The notes: generated by a model not told the origin, from the letters alone. Positions 7,498-17,193 are shown, numbered from the stretch's first letter. The stretch is DNA of 64,000 bases from an uncultured Isosphaeraceae bacterium (GCA_945957605.1 CAMFLR010000011.1:213516-277515), one strand, 5' to 3'. Program-made: numbers and translations.

Positions 7498-10044
7498 ATG
7501 AATATGCGGCGAATCGCCTTTGTCTCGGTGGTCGTGTTATTCGCTCGTGAGGCGATCTCGCTTGCCCAGAGCCCGTTCGATCGCGTTCCCGATGGGTCCC
7601 AAAGCCCGTTCAGCACTCTCCCGACTAAAGTTAATCTGGATGATCTGTGGAAAGGCCGCGAAATCGTCCTCATGCCTGGTACCGAGATCCAGGCTGCTGT
7701 GCCATTCGCCAAAGGTCATCCCATTGCTGACTTGTCTATGCTGTCGACTTACCGCGTGGTTCGTAGCAAGGTGCTCTGGCTCGAGATCGAAAAGCGAACT
7801 GTTTCTGGCTCGCCGTTCGACGATCATTGGGAGAAGAGTGGATGGGTTCCCATCGGCAGCGTGATCGAATTTGACTCAGCGATCGAAAGCTTAACAACGC
7901 TGATTAAGAGAAAGCCCGATGTGCAGCTTTTTACCTTGCGGAGTCAGGTTTACTTTAGATCGGGCAAGCTTGCAGAGAGCATGGCTGATCTTGGCGAGGC
8001 GATAAAACTTTCACCGGAAAATATCCCAGTGCGCTTGTTGCGGGCGAGTTTCGGCAGGTCAGAAGCAGAAGACCAGGAAAGATGCATAGGTGACCTGACG
8101 GAAGTGATTCGACTTGGGCACAAGACTGCTGACGTCTACAAGCGACGCGCCCTCATGTACGAGGCGAATGGTGACTACGACGAGGCAATTGCCGACCTCG
8201 ATCAGGCCATTGAACTTGAACCCAAACAGTCCGAACATTACTTCGCGCGCAGCCGTGTCAGACGTGCGCAAGAGGAAAATGATAAAGCGCTTGCCGACCT
8301 CGAAGAGGTGATCCGAATCAATCCCAAAATGACGCAAGCCTACCACGAACGCGGACAGCTAAGACTCGACGCGGGACAATACGATCTCGCGATCGAGGAT
8401 TTTGGGGTCGCCATCCGGAGGGGCTATGAGTATTCCTATTTTTCGCGTGGTGAAGCTTGGTACGAGAAAGAAAACTATTCGAAAGCCATCGACAATTTCG
8501 ACAATGCCATCGGATTCGATTCCGATGACGCGAAATCATTTGTCTGGCGCGCAGCGGCACGCCGCAATCTCAAGGAATACGACAAGGCGCTCGCTGATCT
8601 GAATCGGGCGATCGAGATCGATCCAGATTATGAATCCTCCTATCATACGCGTGGAACCGTGTGGCGAGAAAAGAAGGAATGGGACAAGGCACTGGCTGAT
8701 TTTTCTCAATATATTCTCCTCGCTCCTACAGACTCGAATGGATATATCGAGCGAGCCAATGTCTATGATGATAAAGGAGAGTGGGCCAAGGCGATCGCCG
8801 ATTTGAATGAGTCGATCAAGATCAGTTCTGATGAGTGGGGCACATACTACGATCGTGCTCGTTGCTATGCGAGTCTGGGTGCATGCGAAAAGGCGATTGC
8901 CGACTATTCCATCGCAATTCGACTCGCACCCGATGAGCACAAACCACACTGGGGGCGAGCCCTCTGCCATAGTATCTTGGGAAATCGACGCGAAGCGACG
9001 ATCGACTTCAACGAGGCAGTTCGGCTGAAACCCGATGTAGGGCTGCTTCGTATGGATCGCGGTCGTTTTCTTTTGGGCCTCGGAGAACTCTCAAAGGCAA
9101 TTGGTGAACTTGACGAGACAATCAAGCTCGCTCCCGACATGCGTGAAGCATTCAACATGCGAGGTCAGATTCACACAACTCGCAGAGCACATAAGAAGGC
9201 GATTGAAGATTTCACGGCGGCGATAAAAATGGATCCCAGCCAGGCTATGACGATCTGGTGGCGGGCCACGGTCTGGGAAGCGTCGCGCGACGATAAACGC
9301 GCGATACTTGACCTGATCGCTGCGGTTCGACTCGACCCTGAAAACGCCGATTTGCTATTCGCGCGAGCACGAGTTTGGTACGCGATCGGCAACCCCGAAC
9401 TCGCCATCGCGGATTACGACACGGCCATTCGAAACGATCCAAGCCAAGCCGACGCGTACTACGGCCGAGGTATGATCAGGTTCGATCAGAAGCGTTTCGA
9501 TCAGGCGATAAGCAACTTCGACACTGTTATTCGACTCGCTCCAGCGCACACCGATGGGTACGCCGCGCGTGCCCGAAGTTGGCATGAAAAGGGCCAACAA
9601 GACCGAGCGATTGCCGATGCGAATGCGATTGTCAAGTTTGGCCCCAAGTCGGCCACCACTTACTTGAAACGCGGCCAATGTTTTATTGATATTCACGAAT
9701 ACGACAATGCAATCCTTGATTTTCAACACGCCGAAAAGTTCGCTCGCAAGAAGTCAGATGCGATCGAGGACCATGAGTCGCTACTATCTCTCCTGGGTGC
9801 TGCGAACCGTCATGAGATTAACTGGGTCGCAGAGCTCGCCGGGCTGAGTGATTTCGCGCTATACGGGACATGGAATTCTGGACCAAGCATATTCGCGCCT
9901 GTCCGTGGACGAACTGGGGACCTGGCGAGAGCGATCGAATCCCAGCAGAAAGCTATCTCAGCCGTCGGAACGATTGACGAGAAATTGGTCGCAAAAAAAT
10001 CACTTCAAGCCGGCTCGGAATGCAAACCGCATTTCCTACCGTAA
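7498..10044 (+). CDS. exported SH3-like/TPR repeat protein, copy 2 (type B)
   Basis: The 848-residue protein is paralogous to the gene 176 nt upstream. It has a signal peptide (MNMRRIAFVSVVVLFAREAI, cleavage after SLAQ), a type-B leader with SPFDRVPDGSQSPF, an LPGT-like segment (VLMPGTEIQAAVPFA), a WLEI...GWVPIGSV SH3-like half, and then about 18-20 TPR units. The N-terminal leader is much closer to copy 4 (DPFSPFLDAGQNPF, IPFAEGRP) than to copy 1. This defines two subtypes in the array. The start ATG at 7498 lies in GGCGACGATGA, and copy 4 starts in the same context. Function unknown; scaffolding or protein binding outside the cytoplasm is the reasonable inference. Confidence 0.85.
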   Translation: MNMRRIAFVSVVVLFAREAISLAQSPFDRVPDGSQSPFSTLPTKVNLDDLWKGREIVLMPGTEIQAAVPFAKGHPIADLSMLSTYRVVRSKVLWLEIEKRTVSGSPFDDHWEKSGWVPIGSVIEFDSAIESLTTLIKRKPDVQLFTLRSQVYFRSGKLAESMADLGEAIKLSPENIPVRLLRASFGRSEAEDQERCIGDLTEVIRLGHKTADVYKRRALMYEANGDYDEAIADLDQAIELEPKQSEHYFARSRVRRAQEENDKALADLEEVIRINPKMTQAYHERGQLRLDAGQYDLAIEDFGVAIRRGYEYSYFSRGEAWYEKENYSKAIDNFDNAIGFDSDDAKSFVWRAAARRNLKEYDKALADLNRAIEIDPDYESSYHTRGTVWREKKEWDKALADFSQYILLAPTDSNGYIERANVYDDKGEWAKAIADLNESIKISSDEWGTYYDRARCYASLGACEKAIADYSIAIRLAPDEHKPHWGRALCHSILGNRREATIDFNEAVRLKPDVGLLRMDRGRFLLGLGELSKAIGELDETIKLAPDMREAFNMRGQIHTTRRAHKKAIEDFTAAIKMDPSQAMTIWWRATVWEASRDDKRAILDLIAAVRLDPENADLLFARARVWYAIGNPELAIADYDTAIRNDPSQADAYYGRGMIRFDQKRFDQAISNFDTVIRLAPAHTDGYAARARSWHEKGQQDRAIADANAIVKFGPKSATTYLKRGQCFIDIHEYDNAILDFQHAEKFARKKSDAIEDHESLLSLLGAANRHEINWVAELAGLSDFALYGTWNSGPSIFAPVRGRTGDLARAIESQQKAISAVGTIDEKLVAKKSLQAGSECKPHFLP

Positions 10045-10213
10045 CGGCAGAATTGGTTGACCACCACTGACGCATAATATCGAATTCTCTCTTCGCGATC
10101 GGCGCGAGAAACAATCAATGTGGCGATTCGCTACTCGCTGAATATCGAGGACTGGGCAGATTTCGGTTTGCGGCACAACGTGTATTCTTATGCATTTTCA
10201 TTGGAAAGCGATT

Positions 10214-10891
10214 ATGAAACTTTGGGATAACTTTGGGCTTGCTGCAATCATCTTGTTTGGTTCGGTGACCATCGCGCCGGGCCAGGAAGTGGAAACGCCA
10301 ATTGCGAGGGAGATGGAAGAGCCGCTCGACCTAGCGAAGCTCACAAAAATCAGCATTTTCGGCGACTGGGAAGATCGTGAGATCATGCTCAGACCGGGGA
10401 CCGAGTTGATCGCTCCGATTCCTTTTCTCTCATTGCCACCATCTCCCGATTGGATTGAGACAGCAACATTCGAAGTCGAGAGAATGGAAGGCTTTTGGCT
10501 CAAGGTTAACGTTTCCGCCTATCCAGCTCGTCGCGACAACGATCCGACGTCGTATTTCGGCGGATGGGTTCACGTCGCCAACGTTCTACCAATCGAGACT
10601 GCGGCCGAAACACTCACGAAACAAATCGAGGCCAAGCCTGAAGCTCGGTTGTTTCACTTGAGGAGTTACGTTCACCTTCGTCATGGCGACCTGCCCGAAT
10701 GCATCGACGACTTGACCGAGGCGATTCGACTTCAGCCGAAGAATACTCAAAGCATCTCCTGGCAACGGCAGGCCGAGGCCTCCGAGCAAGATGACGAGCC
10801 CAACGTGACCAAGATGTCCCGCGAATGTAGCCCCAGGCCAGCACACTCAAACAGTTCGAACCTGCGAGCCCCTGATTCCTATCGTGCGTGA
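10214..10891 (+). pseudogene. truncated SH3-like/TPR paralogue, copy 3 (type A remnant)
   Basis: The frame begins MKLWDNFGLAAIILFGSVTI, a signal peptide with GGAAAG 5 nt upstream of the ATG. The SH3-like part follows (GDWEDREIMLRPGTE, GFWLKV, GGWVHVANVLPIETAAE), closely matching copy 1. It includes one TPR unit (IDDLTEAIRLQPKN). Homology stops near 10755. The frame then reads about 45 unrelated residues through inverted dedA-derived sequence to a TGA at 10891. Full relatives have about 850 residues and this has 225, so the gene has lost about four fifths of its length. A short exported product is still possible because signal peptide and SH3-like domain are intact. An in-frame ATG 24 nt earlier (10190) is less likely. 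Confidence 0.8.
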
Positions 10892-10905
10892 TTCATTAAA
10901 TTAGC
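10758..10905 (-). pseudogene. remnant of a duplicated dedA 5' end
   Basis: On the minus strand this segment encodes GHLGHVGLVILLGGLGLPLPG. It lines up with VAHLGYVGFFLVLVLGGLGL of the intact dedA at 3609-4481, with a 6-nt deletion. Nucleotide similarity continues upstream of the dedA start (CACACTCAAAC-GTTCGAACC-GCGAGCCCC in both places). The coding homology ends abruptly where it meets the truncated TPR copy. Only about 25 codons survive, so this is a fossil fragment, not a gene. It marks a recombination junction. Confidence 0.82.
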
Positions 10906-11093
10906 CAGACTCGTCCAGCCTTGCAAATTCGACTTCAAAACCAACCATCATAAATCAGTCCGCGAATTAGGGCAGTCGCTTTCACACGACGGAATATTGG
11001 CCCATCGGTTTTTAATTGGGAAGGATTCAGATATCATGTAAACTTTGATCCAGAACGCAGCGAATTCTCGTCCATATTTCGTGTGAGGCGACG
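10860..11093. repeat. second copy of the dedA-TPR intergenic segment
   Basis: The order of conserved blocks matches 4521-4771: GCGAGCCCC, CCAGAC-CGTCCAGCC-TGCAAATTC, CATAAATCAGT, ATTAGGG-AGTCGCTT, AAGGATTCAGATATCA-GTA, TTTGAT. Together with the dedA fragment next to it, this shows that a dedA-5'/promoter/TPR unit was copied as a block. It now supplies the upstream region of TPR copy 4. Confidence 0.8.
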
Positions 11094-13640
11094 ATGAGTT
11101 TCCTACGAGTGGCCATAAACGCAATTATTATCCTTATAACTTGTGAGGCTATTGCACTCGCACAGGACCCGTTCAGTCCCTTTTTGGATGCAGGCCAGAA
11201 CCCATTTGACGAAAAGCCAGCAAAAGTCAATCTGCTTGACGCTTGGGAGAGCCGTTCGGTCATCCTCCTGCCGGGAACGAAGATCGAGGCGGCGATTCCG
11301 TTTGCGGAAGGGCGACCGTCGTCGGACGAATTCAACCTCCCGGTCTACCGCGTTGCGACGACCGAGGGATTTTGGCTTAAGATCGACAGGATAGTTGGAT
11401 CGACGTCTCCATTTGACGACCCAAAATGGGAACCGAGCGGACTGGTCCCAACTTGTAATGTGCTTGAGCTCGATACCGCAATTGAGACCCTGACTCGCCA
11501 ACTCGAGTCGAAGCCGGATGCGCGACTCTATCAATTGCGGAGTCAGGTTTATCTCAAATCAGGTCTTTACGACCTGAGCCTCGAAGACCTTAACGAGGCG
11601 ATAAAACTCGCTGCCGATGACGCTCAATTGCACCGCCACCGAGCGTGGCTTCACCGGATTTTACATGAATATGAGGATGCGGTTGACGACCTAAGCGAAG
11701 CCATTCGACTTGGGGCCAAAACCGCGGAGGTTTACAGGGAGCGCGCCGAAATTTATGAGTTCGACGACCGACCAGACGAAGCGATTTCCGACTTCGATCG
11801 CGCCATCGATCTCGAGCCCAAAAATGCGATGCACTATTACTCTCGCGGACAGATTAGGCGTCAAAAGGGCGAACCCGACAAGGCGCTCGCGGACTTCAAC
11901 GATGCAATTCGACTCGATCCCGACCTGAGAGGAGCCTATCACTTGCGCGGCGAATTGAGGGCCGATGCAGGACAATACGACATGGCGATCGCTGATTTTG
12001 ATACCACCATCGATAAAGGTTACCAATTCGCATACTTTGCACGGGGTAAGGCGTGGTACGAAAAGAATAATAATCTCCAGGCAATTGCAGATTTCACAAA
12101 GGCTCTAGAGCTATCGAGGAACGACTCAGAAATACTCACTTGGCGTGCTGCGACATACCGGAATCTCAAAGAAAACAAGAAGGCTTTCGCTGATCTCGAC
12201 CGCGCGATAGGCATCGACTCCGAATACGCTGCAGCCTATAGCACGCGGGCCAGCGTCTGGAGAGAGCAGAAGGAGTGGGACAAGGCAATCGTTGACTATT
12301 CTCACTACATTCAACTTGCTCCCGCGGATCCGGAAGCGTACGGAAATCGTGCCAGCGTTTTTGACGAGATAGGTGAGTGCGCAAAGGCGATCGCCGACTT
12401 GACCGAGGCGATCAAGTTCGGCTCAGAGGACTGGGATCATTTCTATCTCCGTGGCCGCTGCCGCTTCCATCTAAAAGACTATACACAAGCAAGCGGCGAT
12501 TATTCTGCCGCGATCCGGCTCGCCCCCAATGAGGCACAGCCCTATTGGGGACGAGCGATGTGTCATGATGTCCTGGGGCGCAAACAGGAAGCGATCGCTG
12601 ATTTCGACGAAGCGGTCCGGTTGAAACCCCGGGACTCTTCGCTTCGCGTTGAACGAGGGCGCGCTCTGTTTGAGCGCGGTGAACTTTCGAAGGCGGTCGC
12701 TGACCTCGACGAAGCGGTCAGGCTCTCTCCCGAGTCACGCGAGGGCTTCGAGTTGCGTGGGCAGATTCGCACTCAGCAAAGGATGTTCGCTAAGGCCTTT
12801 GACGATTTCACAGCGGCGCTGAAGTTGGATCCTGATCAAGCCACAACATTGTCACGGCGAGCGTACGCGTTGGAAGGAATGGGCGACCTCCAACGCGCGA
12901 TTCTCGACTTCATCGCCGCGGTTCGACTCAATCCCGATGACGCCGGCACGCTATTCTCACGAGCCCGCGTTTGGCGAAAGCTTGATAAGCTTGAGATGGC
13001 TGTCGCGGACTACGATGCGTTAATTCGAATCAACCCGGGTGCTACCGAAGCCTACTACGAACGAGGGCTGATCCAGCTAGATCAGAAACGGGCAGACCTT
13101 GCAATCGACGATTTCAACATTTTACTTCAAGCCAATCCGACTCATGCCGATGGTTACGGAGCCCGCGCTCGGGCGTGGAATGCGAAAGGGGAGCGTGCCC
13201 GGGCGATTGCTGAAGCCGACGCGATCGTCAAGTTCTGTCACAATAACCCCAACGCTCTCTTCGTGCGCGGCCAATGCTTCATGGATCTGCATGAATACGA
13301 GAAGGCGATTCTTGATTTTAAACACACCATTGATGTCGACCCGATGAACGTGAACGCGTACGCGAGTTATGCGCTGCTGCGTGCCGCCGCGTCCGATGCC
13401 AAGTACCGCAATGGCCATTCGGCGGTCTTTCTTGCAAAAGCCGCCAATTTTTCGATGGGCGGCTCCCGATTTTCAGTGTTCAGCAGCCTCGCCGCCGCTT
13501 ATGCCGAGACCGGTGACTTTACAAGTGCGATCAAGGCCCAACAAGACGCAATCCCCGAGGCTAGAACCATCAAAGATAAGCAAGAAGCGCACAGACGGAT
13601 TCAACTCTACGTTGATAGCAAGCCATATCGATTGCCCTGA
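11094..13640 (+). CDS. exported SH3-like/TPR repeat protein, copy 4 (type B)
   Basis: The 848-residue protein has a signal peptide (MSFLRVAINAIIILITCEAI, cleavage after ALAQ), a type-B leader (DPFSPFLDAGQNPFDEKPAK), an LPGT segment, FWLKID and a GLVPTCNVLELD half, then about 18-20 TPR units and the terminal SKPYRLP. The Trp of the usual GWV motif is Leu here. Spacing of the TPRs is the same as in copy 2, and length is identical. The start ATG at 11094 sits in GAGGCGACGATGA as in copy 2. Its upstream region, however, is the dedA-type block also found before copy 1. The array therefore looks mosaic. Confidence 0.85.
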   Translation: MSFLRVAINAIIILITCEAIALAQDPFSPFLDAGQNPFDEKPAKVNLLDAWESRSVILLPGTKIEAAIPFAEGRPSSDEFNLPVYRVATTEGFWLKIDRIVGSTSPFDDPKWEPSGLVPTCNVLELDTAIETLTRQLESKPDARLYQLRSQVYLKSGLYDLSLEDLNEAIKLAADDAQLHRHRAWLHRILHEYEDAVDDLSEAIRLGAKTAEVYRERAEIYEFDDRPDEAISDFDRAIDLEPKNAMHYYSRGQIRRQKGEPDKALADFNDAIRLDPDLRGAYHLRGELRADAGQYDMAIADFDTTIDKGYQFAYFARGKAWYEKNNNLQAIADFTKALELSRNDSEILTWRAATYRNLKENKKAFADLDRAIGIDSEYAAAYSTRASVWREQKEWDKAIVDYSHYIQLAPADPEAYGNRASVFDEIGECAKAIADLTEAIKFGSEDWDHFYLRGRCRFHLKDYTQASGDYSAAIRLAPNEAQPYWGRAMCHDVLGRKQEAIADFDEAVRLKPRDSSLRVERGRALFERGELSKAVADLDEAVRLSPESREGFELRGQIRTQQRMFAKAFDDFTAALKLDPDQATTLSRRAYALEGMGDLQRAILDFIAAVRLNPDDAGTLFSRARVWRKLDKLEMAVADYDALIRINPGATEAYYERGLIQLDQKRADLAIDDFNILLQANPTHADGYGARARAWNAKGERARAIAEADAIVKFCHNNPNALFVRGQCFMDLHEYEKAILDFKHTIDVDPMNVNAYASYALLRAAASDAKYRNGHSAVFLAKAANFSMGGSRFSVFSSLAAAYAETGDFTSAIKAQQDAIPEARTIKDKQEAHRRIQLYVDSKPYRLP

Positions 13641-13798
13641 CCACGAAATCAAGCCATTTCTCCGTAGATTTCGAGTCATTAAGTCGACGTCGCACGACCA
13701 CGAAACAGTTGTATGTCGCCTCATGCGAGATTACGATCAAACAATTGCTGGCGAAATGAGCCGGCGTCTCATGATTGCAACGCTCTCGGAGCCTCGTC

Positions 13799-16700
13799 GT
13801 GCCCAGATTTGCTCGCGCGATTTTCATCGCTGCCATCGTTACTGTGTTTGGTCTCCCCTCCGCCGTTAGTGCGCAGCAGAAGACCTATTCTCAAGCGCCC
13901 GAGGTCGCTCCTTCAGAAGAACGCGGCACGGCGGCGGCCCCAGTAGCGGCCTTGAAGCCCGTTAATATCAACCTCGAAGCCGGTCCCAGGCCGAGTTGGA
14001 TCTGGGGAGCGGCGCCCGAGAAGATTTATCTGCTCAAGACCACATTTGAAGGCGGTTCGACGGCCGCGCGGCTCAAGGCGTCGTGCGATAACGCCATGAA
14101 GGTGTTCGTCAACGGCAAGGAAGTCACCGCCAGCGAGGAGTGGGAACAGCCCGTCGATGTTGATGTGCAAAAGCATATCAAGCCGGGAAAGAACGAACTC
14201 GTCGCCGAAGTGAACAACGAGGGGAACGTCGCGGGGTTTGTGCTCAAACTTGGGCTCAAGGATGCCAGCGGCGCGGTTCGGTATGTTGTCACTGATGCAT
14301 CGTGGACGGCCGCTGAGAAGCGTGATCCAAAGGCAACAACCGCGGTGAAGTTGATCGCTCCGCTCGGCGCGAGCCCCTGGGGCGATGTGCTCAGCAAGCC
14401 GGCGTCGCCGCTGACGTCGAAGCGCGGCGTTTTCGAGGTTCCGGCTGGCTTCAAGGTCGAGCGGCTGTTCACCGTACCCAAGGATGAACTCGGCTCGTGG
14501 GTAAGTTGCGCCCTCGATAACAAGGGCCGGTTGATCGTCAGCGATCAAGGGAATTTCGGCCTCTGTCGGATCACTCCAGCGCCGCTTGATGGCAAGGGTG
14601 AAACGAAGGTCGAGCGACTGAGCTTGCCGACTGCTATCTCAGGCGCGATGGGTTTGCTCTACGCGTTCGATAGCCTGTATGTCGATGGCAGCGGCGCGAA
14701 GGGGAACGGGATTTACCGTCTACGCGATACCAATGGCGATGATCAGTATGATGCTGTTGATTTCCTGAAGACGATCGCTGGCGGCGGCGAGCACGGCCCG
14801 CACGGATTGCGACTTTCGCCCGACGGCAAGTCGATCTATATCGTCGCTGGCAATCACACGCCATTGCCGCAGGGTATCGAAGCCAGCCGCGTGCCGCGGA
14901 ACTGGAATGAAGATCATTTGTTGCCTCCCCAATGGGATGCCAACGGCCACGCCCGCGGAATTCTCGCGCCGGGCGGCTGGATCGCCAAGTTCGACGCCGA
15001 CGGCAAGAACTGGGAAATCATGAGCACCGGTTATCGCAATAGCTATGATATTGCGTTCAACGGTGACGGCGACCTGTTCGCGTACGACTCCGACATGGAA
15101 TGGGACATGGGGATGCCCTGGTATCGCCCCACGCGAGCGGTTCATGCGACGAGCGGAAGCGAATTCGGCTGGCGGAGCGGAACCGGTAAGTGGCCCACCT
15201 ATTACATCGATAGCCTGCCGCCGCTTGTGAATATCGGCCCTGGCTCGCCCGTCGGCGTGACGTTCGGATATGGCGCGAAATTCCCGGCCAAGTATCAGAA
15301 GGCACTTTATCTCTGCGACTGGACGTTCGGTACGATCTATGCGCTTCACCTCGAGCCTGAAGGCTCGACCTACCGCGCCGAGAAAACCGAATTCCTCTCA
15401 CGCACTCCCCTACCCTTGACGGACATTGTCGTCGGCGCAGATGGGGCGCTCTACTTCACGGTCGGCGGGCGTGGAACGCAGTCAGAATTTTTCCGCGTGA
15501 CTTACACAGGGACAGAATCGACTGCACCCATCGATCGGAAAGAAACAGCTCACGCGGAGCAGCGAGAACTGCGACGGTCGATCGAGCAATATCACAGCAA
15601 GAAAGCAAGTGAGAAAGAGATTCAGGAGAACATTCTTCCGTATCTTGAGCACAAAGATCGTTTCATCCGTTATGCCGCGCGAGTTGCGCTCGAACATCAG
15701 CCAGCGGCGGTCTGGCAAGATCGCGTACTGGCGATCAAGCCGGTCGAGGGTTTCCTTACGGGAGCGGTCGCGCTGGCGCATCAAGGCGACAAATCGCTTC
15801 AGCCGAAGGTGATCGCCCGGCTTGAAGACATTCTCTTCTCCGCGCTTCCGGAAAGCCAAAAGCTTGATCTCTTACGCGTATGGTCGCTGGTCTTCATGCG
15901 CATGGGAGCACCCGACGCTGCCACGTCTGCGCGTTTGGCCAAAGCCTACGACGGCTATTTCCCAGCCGATTCCGATTTCGTGAATCGCGAGTTGTGCGGA
16001 TTCCTCATCTATCTCAAATCGCCAACGGTGGTGGGCAAAACGATTGCTCTGCTCGCCAAGCTCGACGCGACGAATGCGGAGTCGATGTCCGACTTGCTTG
16101 CGCGTAATCCAGGATATGGTGGATCGATCGCGCGAATGATTGCCACGCGACCTGATGCGCAAAAGTTACATTACGCGTTTGTGCTTCGAAATGCGACGGC
16201 CGGCTGGAATCTTGACCTGCGCAAGCAATATTTCACCTTCTTGCGTCGCGCTCATGAGTGGGCCGGTGGCGCGAGTTTTGACGGGTTCCTGAACAACATC
16301 GAAAAGGACGCGTTTGAAAACGCAACCGATGCCGAGCGGTTGGCGATTGAAGCCACCGGTGCTCGGACACCCTACAAAGCTCCCGTGCTTCCCAAGCCGC
16401 AAGGGCCTGGGCATGCGTGGAAGAAGGAAGATGTGCTTGCACTGACTGGCACCAAGCTCAAGTCGGGCCGGAGCTTTGAAAATGGCCAGCGTACATTTGC
16501 CGCGGCGCGTTGCGTTGTTTGCCACCGATTCGGTGGCGAAGGTGGCGCGACGGGTCCTGACCTGACGCAAGCCGCCGGGCGATTCAGCGCGAAAGACCTT
16601 GCGGAGGCGATTCTCGAACCCAGCAAGATTATTTCTGATCAATACCGTGCGTCGGTCATTGAAACCGATAGCGGCAAGGTGATCACCGGGCGAGTTGTGA

Positions 16701-16918
16701 ATGAAGTCGGCGACAACATCGTCGTCGTCACCGATCCCGAAGATTCGAGCAAGGTTGTCGAGCTTTCGAAGAAGTCGGTCGAAGGAATGAAGCCGTCGCC
16801 GGTCTCGCTCATGCCGGAACGATTGCTCGATCCGCTGAATGAGAACGAGGTGCTCGACTTGCTGGCGTACGTCCTCTCACGAGGCGATGCCAACGATCCG
16901 ATGTTCCGCAAGCGTTGA
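13799..16918 (+). CDS. secreted PVC-type haem-binding CxxCH protein with beta-propeller-like domain
   Basis: With the GTG at 13799 (GGAG 7 nt upstream) the protein has 1039 residues and a signal peptide (MPRFARAIFIAAIVTVFGLP, then SAVSAQQ). A TTG at 13775 would add eight residues without a ribosome site. Residues of roughly 60-170 form a beta-sandwich-like region. The region from about 190 to 570 resembles the soluble-dehydrogenase/NHL propeller of this planctomycete family (KGRLIVSDQGN, HGPHGLRLSPDGKSIY). A helical HEAT-like part follows, then a C-terminal c-type haem site CVVCH (about 905-909) in the context RTFAAARCVVCHRFGGEGGA. It should act outside the cytoplasm as a redox protein, possibly in sugar or alcohol oxidation (inference). 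A hairpin follows the stop. Confidence 0.88.
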   Translation: MPRFARAIFIAAIVTVFGLPSAVSAQQKTYSQAPEVAPSEERGTAAAPVAALKPVNINLEAGPRPSWIWGAAPEKIYLLKTTFEGGSTAARLKASCDNAMKVFVNGKEVTASEEWEQPVDVDVQKHIKPGKNELVAEVNNEGNVAGFVLKLGLKDASGAVRYVVTDASWTAAEKRDPKATTAVKLIAPLGASPWGDVLSKPASPLTSKRGVFEVPAGFKVERLFTVPKDELGSWVSCALDNKGRLIVSDQGNFGLCRITPAPLDGKGETKVERLSLPTAISGAMGLLYAFDSLYVDGSGAKGNGIYRLRDTNGDDQYDAVDFLKTIAGGGEHGPHGLRLSPDGKSIYIVAGNHTPLPQGIEASRVPRNWNEDHLLPPQWDANGHARGILAPGGWIAKFDADGKNWEIMSTGYRNSYDIAFNGDGDLFAYDSDMEWDMGMPWYRPTRAVHATSGSEFGWRSGTGKWPTYYIDSLPPLVNIGPGSPVGVTFGYGAKFPAKYQKALYLCDWTFGTIYALHLEPEGSTYRAEKTEFLSRTPLPLTDIVVGADGALYFTVGGRGTQSEFFRVTYTGTESTAPIDRKETAHAEQRELRRSIEQYHSKKASEKEIQENILPYLEHKDRFIRYAARVALEHQPAAVWQDRVLAIKPVEGFLTGAVALAHQGDKSLQPKVIARLEDILFSALPESQKLDLLRVWSLVFMRMGAPDAATSARLAKAYDGYFPADSDFVNRELCGFLIYLKSPTVVGKTIALLAKLDATNAESMSDLLARNPGYGGSIARMIATRPDAQKLHYAFVLRNATAGWNLDLRKQYFTFLRRAHEWAGGASFDGFLNNIEKDAFENATDAERLAIEATGARTPYKAPVLPKPQGPGHAWKKEDVLALTGTKLKSGRSFENGQRTFAAARCVVCHRFGGEGGATGPDLTQAAGRFSAKDLAEAILEPSKIISDQYRASVIETDSGKVITGRVVNEVGDNIVVVTDPEDSSKVVELSKKSVEGMKPSPVSLMPERLLDPLNENEVLDLLAYVLSRGDANDPMFRKR

Positions 16919-16930
16919 TGATGTTATATG

Positions 16931-16970
16931 TTGGAGGCGTCCTGCCGAATCAAATGCGGGACGCTTCCAA
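16931..16970 (+). terminator. likely transcription terminator after the CxxCH gene
   Basis: TTGGAGGCGTCC at 16931-16942 pairs with GGGACGCTTCCAA at 16958-16970 around a 15-nt loop, 12 nt after the stop codon. There is no clear T-run, so the call rests on position and stem strength. Confidence 0.6.
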
Positions 16971-16987
16971 TCTATGAATTATCGTGT

Positions 16988-17024
16988 TTATTCTGATTTC
17001 TGCGAACGCTGCTTGAGTTTGATC
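16988..17024 (-). pseudogene. duplicated 3' end of the downstream oxidoreductase-like gene
   Basis: On the minus strand this reads IKLKQRSQKSE and stop. The intact gene at 17194-18336 ends AIKPEQRSQKSE and stop. The nucleotide match over about 38 bases is broken mostly by transitions. It looks like the tail of a lost second copy, now separated from the intact gene by a palindromic element. Confidence 0.65.
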
Positions 17025-17030
17025 GTAGAG

Positions 17031-17145
17031 GGGTAGCCGGGACAACTTGTTGTCCCGGTCCCGAAGGGACAGGAGGATATCGCAATCTGTTTGGCGTTGA
17101 CCTCTTGTGGCTGCGCCACCCGGACAACAAGTTGCCGGGCCACCC
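17031..17145. repeat. REP-like palindromic element with inverted ends
   Basis: The left end carries CCGGGACAAC-TT-GTTGTCCCGG (17037-17058). The right end carries CCGGACAACAAGTTGCCGGGCCACCC, which is nearly the reverse complement of the left end with its flank GGGGTAGCC. Inside are small stems: GTCCC-GAA-GGGAC and GTGGC-TGC-GCCAC. The element has no ORF and looks like an extragenic palindromic repeat. Confidence 0.65.
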
Positions 17146-17193
17146 AATCCTTTCTATTGTTTTGCCCTAACTGCTTAACTTCTATCATTGGAA

